Positions 47,761 through 55,865 are shown, numbered from the stretch's first letter. The stretch is 64,000 bases of DNA from Phormidium tenue FACHB-886 (GCF_014764505.1 NZ_JACXWX010000013.1:78635-142634), one strand, 5' to 3'. Translations and numbers: made by a program. The notes: generated by a model not told the origin, from the letters alone.

Positions 47761-50700
47761 GTGACTCAGTTTGAGGGAGTTGCTCCCCATGATTGCTTGG
47801 CGGACAGCGGAGAGATGGCAGCACTAATGCAATCGCACGACTGGTCGCGATCTCCCTTGGGGAGTATGCAGAACTGGTCGCAGAGCCTTAAGTCTTTGAT
47901 CAAAACGCTGCTCGCCTCGCGCTATCCAATGGTGCTGATTTGGGGAGCAGAGCGCACCCAGTTTTACAACGATGCCTACGCTCTGCTGATCGGCGACAAA
48001 CACCCCACTGCACTAGGCACAGATATTAAAGTTACGCTGGCAGAATCCTGGGATATTCTGGGTCCGATGATTCAGAAAGTGATGTCTACAGGCGTGGCAA
48101 ACTGGACGCCGGCACTGCTGCTGGTTCTGGAGCGATCGGGCTACCGCGAAGAGTCCTATTTCAGTGTTTCTCATGCCCCTGCTGAAGACGATTCTGGAAC
48201 GATCGTAGGGATGCTGGCAGTTTGCAGTGAAGTGACACAGCAAGTGTTGGGAGAACGCCGGCTACGGCTGTTGCGCGACTTAGCCTCTAAAGCAGGCGAA
48301 ACCCGTAGCGTAGAGGCAACTTGCCAAGATTTGATGACCGCTGTTGCTGCCTATCCGCTAGATGTTCCCTTTGCCCTCCTGTACCTGCGGGAATCCGACG
48401 GTGTAACCCTTTCGCTACAAGGCGCTGTAGGATTGCCAATAAACGGAGCAGCCAGCCCTAGCACAGTTCGCCTTGACCCTAGTAACCCCACTCGCCCTGA
48501 CAATTTAACTGGTAGCAATTTAACTGGTAGCAATTTAACTGGTAGCAAGATAGATGCCGCCCAGCTCTGGTCGCTGGCAAGGGCAGCAGCAGGGGAAACT
48601 GTTTTAGTGGAGTCGGTCGATCGCCATGCTATTGCGCCGGGCGGCCCTTGGGGAGAGCCAGTTTGTTCTGCTTTGGTCATGCCCATTGCTTCATCTGGGC
48701 AGATGGCACCGCTGGGAGCGCTGGTTGCAGGAATTAGTCCCAATCGGGCACTAGATGAAGGATATCGCTCATTTTATGAACTGTTTGCCAGTCAAGTTTC
48801 TGTATCCATCCGCAATGCTCACGCCTACGAAGAAGAGCGCAAACGAGCGGAAGCACTAGCAGAACTCGATCGCGCAAAGACTAGCTTTTTCAGCAATATC
48901 TCCCATGAGTTTAGAACGCCGCTAACGCTGATGCTGGGTCCAGTTGAGCAGCTGCTTAGTGAAACAGCAGAGCCGCTGACCTCAGCCCAGCGCCTGCAAA
49001 TAGAAACCGTTCATCGCAATAGCTTACGGTTGCTCAAGCTAGTCAACACGCTGCTGGAATTCTCCCGGACAGAGGCAGGCAGAACGCAAGCCTTGTATCA
49101 GCCTACTGATTTGGCAAGTTTAACAGCTGAGCTGGCTAGTATGTTTCGATCGGCAATCGAGCAAGCTGGAATGCGGCTGCGGATCGAATGCCCACCGTTG
49201 CCTGAGCCTATCTATGTAGACTGTGCAATGTGGGAGAAGATCGTGCTGAATCTGCTCTCCAATGCCTTCAAGTTTACGCTTGACGGAGAAATTGCCGTGT
49301 CGCTGCGTTGGATGGAGCAGCGTAATTCAGTTGAGCTAGAAGTTCGAGACACGGGCATCGGCATTCCGGCTGCAGAGATACCTCACTTATTTGAGCGGTT
49401 TCACCGAGTTAAAGAGGCGCGGGGGCGGACTTATGAAGGGTCAGGAATTGGGCTGTCGTTGGTTCAAGAGCTAGTCCGGCTACAGGGCGGCACGATTTGC
49501 GTTGAGAGTGAAGTGGAAGTCGGCACTCGGTTTAAAGTCTCTATTCCCACGGGCATCACTCACTTACCAGCTGAGCAGATCGATTCTGGAACAGCTGCCT
49601 TCATGCGAAGAGAGGGTGTCGCTGCTGCTGCCACGCCCTATCTCACAGAAGCACTGAATTGGCTACCGACGGCTGAAGAACAAGCGCAACGCCACGCTGC
49701 CACGCTGCGTCCTGCCCCACGTATTTTGCTAGCGGACGACAACATAGACATGCGCAACTACGTCAAGCGTCTGCTTAGCCCGTTTTATGAGGTTGAAGCA
49801 GTTGCAGATGGAGCGGCTGCGCTGGCAGCAGTGCAACGGCGACGGCCTGATTTAGTGCTGTCCGATGTAATGATGCCGGATATGGGCGGCTTTGAGCTGC
49901 TGCGATCGCTACGAGCTGACCCACACACTCAAAAAATACCGGTAATCTTATTATCGGCACGGGCAGGCGAAGAGTCTCGCATTGATGGGCTAGAAGCAGG
50001 GGCAGATGATTACCTGATCAAGCCTTTTTCTGCACCTGAGCTGTTGGCTCGGGTAAAAACTCATCTAGAGCTAGCTCAGCTGCGCCAGGCAGTTTCCAGC
50101 GAGCGGGAGCAACAGCTACAGACTGAGGCGCAGACCGCTAAAGCAAACCTGGAAAGGGCGTTAGCAACCATCAACGAGCAGTTCTTAGTGCTAGATTCTG
50201 AGTGGCGATATGTCTATGTCAACGATCGAGTTGTAGAAGTCAATGGCGTCTCAAAGCAAGAGCTAGTAGGCAAAAGCATTTGGGACGTGTTTCCAGATAC
50301 AGTAGAAACGCAATTCTACAAAGAAGTACACCGGGTTGCCGCCGAGAAAACAGCTAGTCGCTTTGAGTATTTCTATCCTGCATTGAATCGTTGGTTTGAG
50401 AACCATGTTTATTCATTGCCAGATAATTTGGTGATCATTGTTGCAGATATTACCGATCGCAAGCAAACAGAAGCTGCTTTACGTGAGAGCGAATTAAAAT
50501 TTAGAACTATTGCAGATACAATGCCGCAAATTGTCTGGAGTACAACTTCAGATGGTTATCATGATTACTTCAATAAGCGCTGGTATGAATACACAGGCAT
50601 GCCGCGCACAGGCACTCAAGGCTGGAACTGGAAAGATTACTTGCATCCAGAGGATTACGAACGCACTCTAGAGATCTGGCAGTGCTCTCTAAAAACCAAC

Positions 50701-52062
50701 ACTGCCTATGAGGTTGAGTACCGCTTCCGCCGGGCTTCCGACGGAGCTTATCGCTGGTTCATTGGGCGAGCATTGCCCGTCCAAGATGAGCAAGGCAACA
50801 CGGTTCGCTGGTTTGGTACTTGCACTGATGTAGATGACCAACGACGGCTGCTGGAGCAGCAAGAACAACTGCTGGAGCGGGAGCGATCGACTCGAAACGA
50901 GGTAGAGCGGGTCAGCCGCATGAAAGACGAATTTCTGGCAACGCTTTCCCATGAGCTGCGTACTCCCCTAAATGCGCTACTAGGTTGGTCACACATACTT
51001 CGCAAAGGTGGACTCAAACCAGAACTGGTAGAGCGTGGCATGAACACGATCGATCGCAACATTCGGATGCAGGCACAGCTAATTGAAGACCTGCTAGACA
51101 TGAACCGAATTGTCTCTGGCAAAATTCGGCTGAACGTGCAGCGGATTGACTTGCTTGCAGTCATTGATGCAGCCTTAGAAACAGTGCGGCTGGCGGCAGA
51201 TGCTAAAGAAATTCGGCTACAAAAGGTGCTTGATCCGCTGGCAGGCATTGTCTCAGGCGATGCCACTCGTCTACAGCAGATCATTTGGAATTTGCTGTCA
51301 AACGCGATCAAGTTCACACCCAAGAGAGGACGGGTGCTGGTGGTGCTAGAACGGGTTCACTCCCATGTCGAAATCAGCATCATTGATACCGGGCAGGGAA
51401 TTGATCCTGTATTCTTGCCACATGTGTTCGAGCGATTTCAGCAAGCAGATTCTTCAATCACCCGCACTCATGGCGGATTGGGGTTGGGGCTGTCGATTGT
51501 GCGGGGCTTAACAGAGCTGCACGGAGGAACCGTGAGAGTGGAAAGCGCAGGTCTGGGTAAGGGCGCGACGTTCGTGGTATCGCTGCCGCTGATGGCAGTG
51601 TATTCAGCAGCTGCAGATGCTCCAAGGCTTGAGGCAGAGGGAGAAAACGCTTCATCTGACGCGGGTTCACCCAGCCTGCGAGGGATCAAGATACTCGTAG
51701 TGGATGACGAGCTAGATGCTCGCGAACTGATCAAGCTGATTCTTGAACAAGCCCAAGCAACGGTTGTAACGGCCGGCTCAGCCCAGCAGGCGCTGGCGTT
51801 GCTCAAACAGGCTCCCCCCGACTTGCTGATTAGCGACATTGGACTGCCCAATGAGGATGGCTATCAGCTAATTCGCAAGGTGCGATCGCTCAGCGCTGAC
51901 CAAGGCGGCAAAATTCCAGCCGTAGCGCTAACCGCCTATGCCAGAACAGAAGATCGAAAGCTGGCGCTGTTGTCAGGCTATCAAATGCATATTGCCAAAC
52001 CTGTTGAACCTGCAGAGCTAGTAGCAATCGTAAATAGCTTAGCCAGCCTGCGGCAATGCTAA
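47761..52062 (+). CDS. Double hybrid sensor histidine kinase
   Basis: The 1433-residue protein carries two complete kinase modules. Order: PAS-like (about 1-160), GAF (about 170-370), HisKA with His382 in NISHEFRTPLTL, ATPase, receiver 1 (from 653, phospho-Asp702 in VLSDVMMPD), two PAS/PAC units (about 800-1035), second HisKA with His1064 in TLSHELRTPLNAL, second ATPase, and receiver 2 (from about 1307, phospho-Asp1359 in LLISDIGLP). There is no transmembrane segment, so sensing is cytoplasmic. Translation starts at GTG, with AGGAG about 12 nt upstream. A stand-alone receiver follows 182 bp downstream. The signal is unknown. Confidence 0.92.
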   Translation: MTQFEGVAPHDCLADSGEMAALMQSHDWSRSPLGSMQNWSQSLKSLIKTLLASRYPMVLIWGAERTQFYNDAYALLIGDKHPTALGTDIKVTLAESWDILGPMIQKVMSTGVANWTPALLLVLERSGYREESYFSVSHAPAEDDSGTIVGMLAVCSEVTQQVLGERRLRLLRDLASKAGETRSVEATCQDLMTAVAAYPLDVPFALLYLRESDGVTLSLQGAVGLPINGAASPSTVRLDPSNPTRPDNLTGSNLTGSNLTGSKIDAAQLWSLARAAAGETVLVESVDRHAIAPGGPWGEPVCSALVMPIASSGQMAPLGALVAGISPNRALDEGYRSFYELFASQVSVSIRNAHAYEEERKRAEALAELDRAKTSFFSNISHEFRTPLTLMLGPVEQLLSETAEPLTSAQRLQIETVHRNSLRLLKLVNTLLEFSRTEAGRTQALYQPTDLASLTAELASMFRSAIEQAGMRLRIECPPLPEPIYVDCAMWEKIVLNLLSNAFKFTLDGEIAVSLRWMEQRNSVELEVRDTGIGIPAAEIPHLFERFHRVKEARGRTYEGSGIGLSLVQELVRLQGGTICVESEVEVGTRFKVSIPTGITHLPAEQIDSGTAAFMRREGVAAAATPYLTEALNWLPTAEEQAQRHAATLRPAPRILLADDNIDMRNYVKRLLSPFYEVEAVADGAAALAAVQRRRPDLVLSDVMMPDMGGFELLRSLRADPHTQKIPVILLSARAGEESRIDGLEAGADDYLIKPFSAPELLARVKTHLELAQLRQAVSSEREQQLQTEAQTAKANLERALATINEQFLVLDSEWRYVYVNDRVVEVNGVSKQELVGKSIWDVFPDTVETQFYKEVHRVAAEKTASRFEYFYPALNRWFENHVYSLPDNLVIIVADITDRKQTEAALRESELKFRTIADTMPQIVWSTTSDGYHDYFNKRWYEYTGMPRTGTQGWNWKDYLHPEDYERTLEIWQCSLKTNTAYEVEYRFRRASDGAYRWFIGRALPVQDEQGNTVRWFGTCTDVDDQRRLLEQQEQLLERERSTRNEVERVSRMKDEFLATLSHELRTPLNALLGWSHILRKGGLKPELVERGMNTIDRNIRMQAQLIEDLLDMNRIVSGKIRLNVQRIDLLAVIDAALETVRLAADAKEIRLQKVLDPLAGIVSGDATRLQQIIWNLLSNAIKFTPKRGRVLVVLERVHSHVEISIIDTGQGIDPVFLPHVFERFQQADSSITRTHGGLGLGLSIVRGLTELHGGTVRVESAGLGKGATFVVSLPLMAVYSAAADAPRLEAEGENASSDAGSPSLRGIKILVVDDELDARELIKLILEQAQATVVTAGSAQQALALLKQAPPDLLISDIGLPNEDGYQLIRKVRSLSADQGGKIPAVALTAYARTEDRKLALLSGYQMHIAKPVEPAELVAIVNSLASLRQC
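48502..48546. repeat. Three exact copies of a 15-bp unit in the GAF region
   Basis: AATTTAACTGGTAGC occurs three times in tandem (48502, 48517, 48532) and encodes Asn-Leu-Thr-Gly-Ser units. The copies are identical, implying recent expansion. The unit keeps the reading frame. Confidence 0.95.
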
Positions 52063-52163
52063 ACCATTATGCCAGCCGCTACTAGTCGTAAAACCTCACC
52101 TTTAAAGGGGAGAGATCTATTGCCCTACCGCTCAAGCAATCCCTTACGATCATTATTAACAGC

Positions 52164-52175
52164 GTGAGTGCTCAC
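52164..52175. promoter_or_regulatory. 5-2-5 palindrome upstream of the response regulator
   Basis: GTGAG-TG-CTCAC. Its core GAGTGyTCACT is shared with the palindrome at 45652-45665 upstream of chlH. Such a short motif may occur by chance; no known factor was assigned. Confidence 0.25.
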
Positions 52176-52244
52176 TTAAATTATTGTTAAAAGCAATATA
52201 ATTGGCTGACAGTTTGACTTCTGGCTAGTTTCGGGTCACTTCCT

Positions 52245-52604
52245 ATGTGCCGCATTCTTATTGTTGATGATATTGAAGATAATGTCCTCCTGCTCCAAAC
52301 ATTTCTAGAAGCGGAGGGATATGTTGTGGAAACTGCCGACAGCGGTTGGACTGGGCTTCGCAGTGTTGAATCTCTACGTCCCAATATTGTGCTGTTGGAT
52401 ATTTTGATGCCTGATATGAGTGGCTATTCTGTAGTACAACGGATTCGGCAGCAGGAAGGTTTGTCTGAAACGCGCGTAGTGCTAGTGACCGCTTGCTCAG
52501 TGCTAGACGAAGACGAGGCGATGGCAATGGGGGCAGATGCTTTCATTCGTAAACCTGTTGACCTCGATCAGCTTTTGGCAACGGTGAAAAAGTATTGCCC
52601 TTAG
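52245..52604 (+). CDS. Single-domain response regulator
   Basis: A 119-residue CheY-like receiver without an output domain. The acidic pair is in LIVDDIEDN (5-13), phospho-Asp52 in IVLLDILMPDMSG, and the conserved Lys in FIRKPVDLDQ. It lies 182 bp after the double hybrid kinase on the same strand and is a plausible phospho-relay partner. The palindrome GTGAG-TG-CTCAC at 52164-52175 lies 69 bp before its start. The ribosome binding site is weak. Confidence 0.88.
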   Translation: MCRILIVDDIEDNVLLLQTFLEAEGYVVETADSGWTGLRSVESLRPNIVLLDILMPDMSGYSVVQRIRQQEGLSETRVVLVTACSVLDEDEAMAMGADAFIRKPVDLDQLLATVKKYCP

Positions 52605-52630
52605 TAGAAGCTGAAATTTCGCCAATTACC

Positions 52631-52659
52631 TTGAAACTCATACTCATAATGAGTATGAT
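52631..52659 (+). promoter_or_regulatory. Sigma70-type promoter of the sulfiredoxin gene
   Basis: TTGAAA (52631-52636), 17-bp spacer, TATGAT (52654-52659). Both boxes match five of six consensus bases and the spacing is ideal, predicting a start near 52666 and a leader of about 25 nt. The spacer and -10 are covered by a perfect palindrome (listed separately). Confidence 0.75.
52638..52658. promoter_or_regulatory. Perfect 10-1-10 palindrome inside the sulfiredoxin promoter
   Basis: TCATACTCAT-A-ATGAGTATGA. It occupies the spacer and five bases of the -10 box, the position expected for a repressor operator. It is not a recognisable Fur, Zur, PerR, LexA or NtcA site. Confidence 0.6.
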
Positions 52660-52690
52660 ATAGAGGAGAGTGAATTAGAAATGGATCGCC

Positions 52691-52951
52691 ATGAGAATTC
52701 AAGACATCCCCATCCGCGAGATTCGTCGTCCGCTGTATCGGCAAAATGACCAAGCCAAAGTTGCTTCCCTAATGGCATCGATTCAAGAAATTGGGCTGCA
52801 AGAGCCGATCGACGTTTTGGAAGTAGATGGGCAGTACTACGGCTTTTCGGGCTGCCATCGCTATGAAGCCTGTACAAAATTAGGACACGAAACCATTCGC
52901 TGCAACGTCCGTCGCGCCCCGAAAGCGGTGCTAAAAGCTCACTTGGCTTAG
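52691..52951 (+). CDS. srx: Sulfiredoxin
   Basis: Reduces the sulfinic form of 2-Cys peroxiredoxins back to the active thiol using ATP. The 86-residue protein has the ParB-like sulfiredoxin fold: IREIRRPLYRQND, QEPIDVLEVDG and the catalytic FSGCHRYEA with Cys55. It is complete and of typical length. Its GAGGAGAG is 20 nt from this ATG, but only 10 nt from an out-of-frame ATG at 52681. The family's conserved N-terminus (M-R-I-Q-D-I-P) supports 52691 as the true start. Confidence 0.93.
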   Translation: MRIQDIPIREIRRPLYRQNDQAKVASLMASIQEIGLQEPIDVLEVDGQYYGFSGCHRYEACTKLGHETIRCNVRRAPKAVLKAHLA

Positions 52952-53165
52952 CATCAGTGCTTAGTATCAGTGCTTAGTATTAGTCAGTCTCCCCAACCAT
53001 CAGAAGTGCAACACTAGGTGTAAGCTTGCCTGTTGATATGGCATAAGCTCCACCAATCTCCCAAACATTAGAAGTGCAATCCAGCGCGGCTTGAAACACC
53101 ACGCTTGCCGATAAAAATTTTCGATCGAGGTTGTCATCTTTTGGCAACTACTAGAGCAGGACAAA

Positions 53166-53204
53166 AACAGTGCTGGGGACAAGCCTCTTGTCCCCAGCAC
53201 TGTT
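53166..53204. terminator. Perfect 18-bp hairpin
   Basis: Arms 53166-53183 and 53187-53204, loop CCT, GC-rich core GTGCTGGGGACAAG. On the minus strand it is followed by TTTGT, on the plus strand by no T-run. It may end transcription from sulfiredoxin or block transcription from the other side. Confidence 0.6.
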
Positions 53205-53227
53205 CCAATTGCGATCGCGATACAGGG

Positions 53228-53256
53228 TTGCTTGTGTAGTTTTCTTGTAGTATACT
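53228..53256 (+). promoter_or_regulatory. Candidate promoter of the small basic ORF
   Basis: TTGCTT (53228-53233), 17-bp spacer, TATACT (53251-53256). The -10 is the centre of the 10-bp palindrome TAGTATACTA. A start near 53263 would place GAGG about 8 nt before the ATG at 53284. Confidence 0.5.
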
Positions 53257-53283
53257 ATGTAATATGTTTAATGAGGATTAGCA

Positions 53284-53670
53284 ATGGCGCAAAGGCTAAA
53301 ACGGTGGGAATCACCACGTCGAGAAGGACGAAATCATAAAGGTCGGGGTGGCAGCGCCAGACAGCGCCAAAAGCAAAAGCAGATGAAAGCTCTACGCCAG
53401 CGCCTCAAGCAAGATAGCCCAAGCTCCACCCAGGACAATCCATCACCGCCAGGAAGAGAATGTTGTTCTCTTCCTTTTTTTATCACTTTTTTATCACTGG
53501 TTAAGAGCTTTGCCTTACCGTTCGGTCAACCCAGTATGGTATGGCCCTACCCATCTAGACTGAAATTTTTGTATAGAAGATTCACTCTACTTTATACGCA
53601 TAGCACTATACTAAAAAATCCTGTAGAAGTCCGGTGGATACGGCTTCTACAGGATTTTAATAGTGCTTAA
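53284..53670 (+). CDS. Small basic hypothetical ORF running through a terminator
   Basis: The first 55 residues are strongly basic (Arg/Lys/Gln-rich, MAQRLKRWESPRREGRNHKG then GSARQRQKQKQ). They have promoter and ribosome-binding signals (GAGG at 53273-53276), so the start looks real. At 53451-53481 an intrinsic terminator lies in the frame with no stop codon before it. The remaining 70 residues look like chance translation. Either the mRNA ends without a stop, the protein is 128 residues through read-through, or this is an RNA gene. No family was recognised. Confidence 0.4.
   Translation: MAQRLKRWESPRREGRNHKGRGGSARQRQKQKQMKALRQRLKQDSPSSTQDNPSPPGRECCSLPFFITFLSLVKSFALPFGQPSMVWPYPSRLKFLYRRFTLLYTHSTILKNPVEVRWIRLLQDFNSA
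53451..53481 (+). terminator. Intrinsic terminator inside the small basic ORF
   Basis: AGGAAGAGAA (53451-53460), loop TGTTG, TTCTCTTCCT (53466-53475), then six T (53476-53481). A textbook plus-strand terminator about 190 nt downstream of the candidate promoter start. Confidence 0.85.
53602..53667 (-). terminator. Long hairpin downstream of the His-tailed chelatase
   Basis: Inner 15-bp stem AAAATCCTGTAGAAG (53615-53629) with CTTCTACAGGATTTT (53644-53658), plus outer 7-bp arms AGCACTA/TAGTGCT (53602-53608, 53661-53667). On the minus strand the inner stem is followed by TT and AG, making GGATTTTTTAG. It lies 25 nt past the gene's stop codon. Confidence 0.75.
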
Positions 53671-53691
53671 GCGCAAAGCACAGCAGTCTGT

Positions 53692-54960
53692 CTAATGATG
53701 GTGATGTTCGGCATGGGAGTGCTCATCGTGGTGATGATGTTCACCGTGATGATGTCCATGGGAATGTCCATGATCGTGCGAATGCGAATGTCCATGATCG
53801 TGCGAATGACCGTGTGACTCAGACTGCGCTTGCACTGCTGCCAAAGTTGGGTTAACCGCCAGCGCCTGCTCTGATAGCAGCGCCGCGATCTGCCCCTCTG
53901 CCCAATCTGCTGCCATTTTCATAAACTCTGGGCGATCGTTCACGCAGGGCATCTGCACATAGGTGACATCCGGACGTTTGCGCCGCAGACCATGAATGAT
54001 GTGTTCTACATCTAGCAAGGTTTCGTGGTTCTCGGTAGCAAAGCCAATCGGCATGAAGACCAGCGCTGTTGCACCCAAATCAATTAGGTTTTTGGCAGCT
54101 AGCTCTGCATTCGGCTGTGTCCACTCGATCAGCGGCGTTTGGTGATTTAGCCAGCCCACCGAAATCAGCGGATAGCGATGGATCAGCTTTTCGCGCACCC
54201 GCTCGTATAGCGCCTGACTTTCATCAATTCCCGATGTGAAGCCCTTCGCTTTGTGCGGACAGCCGTGGTTCATCAGCACAATCCCAGTTTGCGACGGCAG
54301 ATGGGCAACGGCTAGATCGCGCGTGATCTTTTCCACAACCATTTGCGCCATCAGATCGATGTAGGCAGGCTCATTGTAGAAAGAAGGAATGTAGCGAACG
54401 CCTTTGACCCAATGCTCTGTACCGCTCCACAGCTTTGCTAGCGCTTTGTTCACCTGCTCTACGGCAATGCCGCTAGTGAAGATCGAATCAACCACCAGCA
54501 GCGGATAGATCAACAGTTTGTCGAAGCCCTCATCCCGAATTTGGGTCAGGACTTGCTCTGGCAAAAACGGCGCACAGAAGTTAAAGGCTTTGAATACTTT
54601 AATGCGATCGCCCCATTTTTCTGTAAGCTGTGCCTCAATGCCAGCCCGCTGTTGCTCAAAAATAGCGTTATGTGGCGAGATAAAATTGCCATGCTGGTGG
54701 CTCCATTCGTGCAGGTCAAATACTGCCAGCAATTTTGCCAACGGGGGATAGATCCAAGTTGGCACGGGGGCAAACTTAGCAGTAAGCAAGTTCAACGCCT
54801 GCTCGTTGTAGTTGGCAAAATCTTCATAGCTTTCGACTTCGCCATAGCCCATTAGCAGCACTGCCACGCGATTCTGTGGAGAAGCAGATTCTCCTACAGC
54901 GCCCAAGGCAGCTTGCATAGAGTCAGGTTGAGTTTTTTCTGGAGTCGCGACCACACGCAC
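53692..54960 (-). CDS. Ferrochelatase-family protein with a histidine-rich tail
   Basis: A 422-residue HemH-superfamily protein. VLMNHGCPHKAKGF corresponds to the conserved His of ferrochelatase, and PIGFATENHETLLDVEH to the P-x-x-F-x-x-E-H-x-E-T-L segment with the catalytic Glu, so it is probably a functional metal chelatase. It differs widely from canonical cyanobacterial HemH and lacks the C-terminal chlorophyll-binding-like helix. The last 43 residues contain 23 His as HGHSHDH-type repeats, as in nickel, cobalt or zinc storage domains. The metal and tetrapyrrole are unknown. Translation starts at GTG 54960 (weak signal); ATG at 54918 is an alternative. Confidence 0.72.
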   Translation of the reverse strand: MRVVATPEKTQPDSMQAALGAVGESASPQNRVAVLLMGYGEVESYEDFANYNEQALNLLTAKFAPVPTWIYPPLAKLLAVFDLHEWSHQHGNFISPHNAIFEQQRAGIEAQLTEKWGDRIKVFKAFNFCAPFLPEQVLTQIRDEGFDKLLIYPLLVVDSIFTSGIAVEQVNKALAKLWSGTEHWVKGVRYIPSFYNEPAYIDLMAQMVVEKITRDLAVAHLPSQTGIVLMNHGCPHKAKGFTSGIDESQALYERVREKLIHRYPLISVGWLNHQTPLIEWTQPNAELAAKNLIDLGATALVFMPIGFATENHETLLDVEHIIHGLRRKRPDVTYVQMPCVNDRPEFMKMAADWAEGQIAALLSEQALAVNPTLAAVQAQSESHGHSHDHGHSHSHDHGHSHGHHHGEHHHHDEHSHAEHHHH

Positions 54961-55268
54961 CTCTATTAAGTTCTAGAGTTGATCAAAAAATTGACATTCT
55001 TTAGCCTAACATCCCCCCCCAGGGGATAGGTATCGAGATTTGTAAACCTGTCTTTAAGCTTGAGTGCAAACTGTAGTAAAAGCTACAGCTTAGTGAAGCT
55101 AGTTAATTAACTTAAGTAAAGCTAATCAGCTACATCTATCTAGCGTAACGGATGCTTTAGAGAAGCATATGCAGAGGTTCTATCTTCCCACTTCCCAAAC
55201 CCGCTTTTCAAGTCGATAGCGCCAAAAAAACGCGATGATAGAAGCAGACACCGTTCAATGACTAGTTT
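54961..55268. other. Gene-free divergent region
   Basis: 308 bp between divergent genes. It holds a run of eight C (55013-55020) and a GTTAATTAAC palindrome near 55099. No clear promoter was recognised. Confidence 0.35.
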
Positions 55269-55706
55269 ATGATTCACGGTTTAATTTGGCTGCCGCTTCT
55301 AGGACTGTTTATTGGATTAACTTGGGCAGGCTGGAACGAATACCAGAAGCTAGAGGCATACAAAGTCTGGGCAGCGGCGTTTGACCATGCCAAGTACGAT
55401 ATCTACGCTGTGCTAGGGCAAAAGGGAGCTGAACTGACTTGGGGCAAGCCGACTCGCAAGGGAGCACAAAATCTGCAATCGTTCTCGCTGCGGCAGGTGC
55501 AGTCGATCGAGCTACTGGCAGGCGATCGTCCAATTGATCTGACGCATCCTCCGGCAACCGCTCGCAAAGTTGCCATCGCTTTTCAATTTGCCGATGCTTC
55601 CCCTATACAAATTCCGTTCACCGACTTGTCCATCGCATTGAAATGGACAGAACACCTGCAGCAAGACTGGCAGCAGTTTCGGGAAGATTCGGCGATCGCG
55701 AGTTGA
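55269..55706 (+). CDS. Hypothetical membrane-anchored protein
   Basis: A 145-residue protein that was not recognised. A single N-terminal hydrophobic helix (about 4-21) precedes a soluble domain with SLRQVQSIELLAGDRP and TARKVAIAFQFADASPIQIP, which reads like a small beta-rich domain. The short, uncharged N-terminus suggests an anchor, with the rest probably cytoplasmic given the positive residues after the helix. It is followed 159 bp later by an aldehyde dehydrogenase on the same strand. Codon use resembles its neighbours. Confidence 0.6.
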   Translation: MIHGLIWLPLLGLFIGLTWAGWNEYQKLEAYKVWAAAFDHAKYDIYAVLGQKGAELTWGKPTRKGAQNLQSFSLRQVQSIELLAGDRPIDLTHPPATARKVAIAFQFADASPIQIPFTDLSIALKWTEHLQQDWQQFREDSAIAS

Positions 55707-55865
55707 GTTGATGACGATCAATCCTGAAGAAAGGCTGATCTTTTGATCTAGCCCATAAACGGTAAGTTGACGCTTGCTGAAGTCTCTGAATCTATTAGGT
55801 CCAGCAGGGCAATCGCGCTAAAATGAGCCATCGCGCTTCAAGGGTCTGTTGAGCAAGAGGTTTTT

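Larger units (their letters stand above)
52952..53283. other. Gap with direct repeats and a perfect hairpin
   Basis: Just after the sulfiredoxin stop, ATCAGTGCTTAGT is repeated in tandem (52953-52965, 52966-52978). Two looser copies of CCAACCATCAGAAGTGCAA-type sequence lie near 52994 and 53062. An 18-bp hairpin follows at 53166-53204. A promoter-like pair for the next ORF is at 53228-53256. Confidence 0.5.

Noticed and set aside
53000..53200. 66-codon minus-strand ORF
   Set aside because: Begins inside the 18-bp hairpin, has no RBS and no recognisable sequence.
55013..55020. Run of eight C
   Set aside because: Homopolymer without associated structure; may also be a sequencing-sensitive site.
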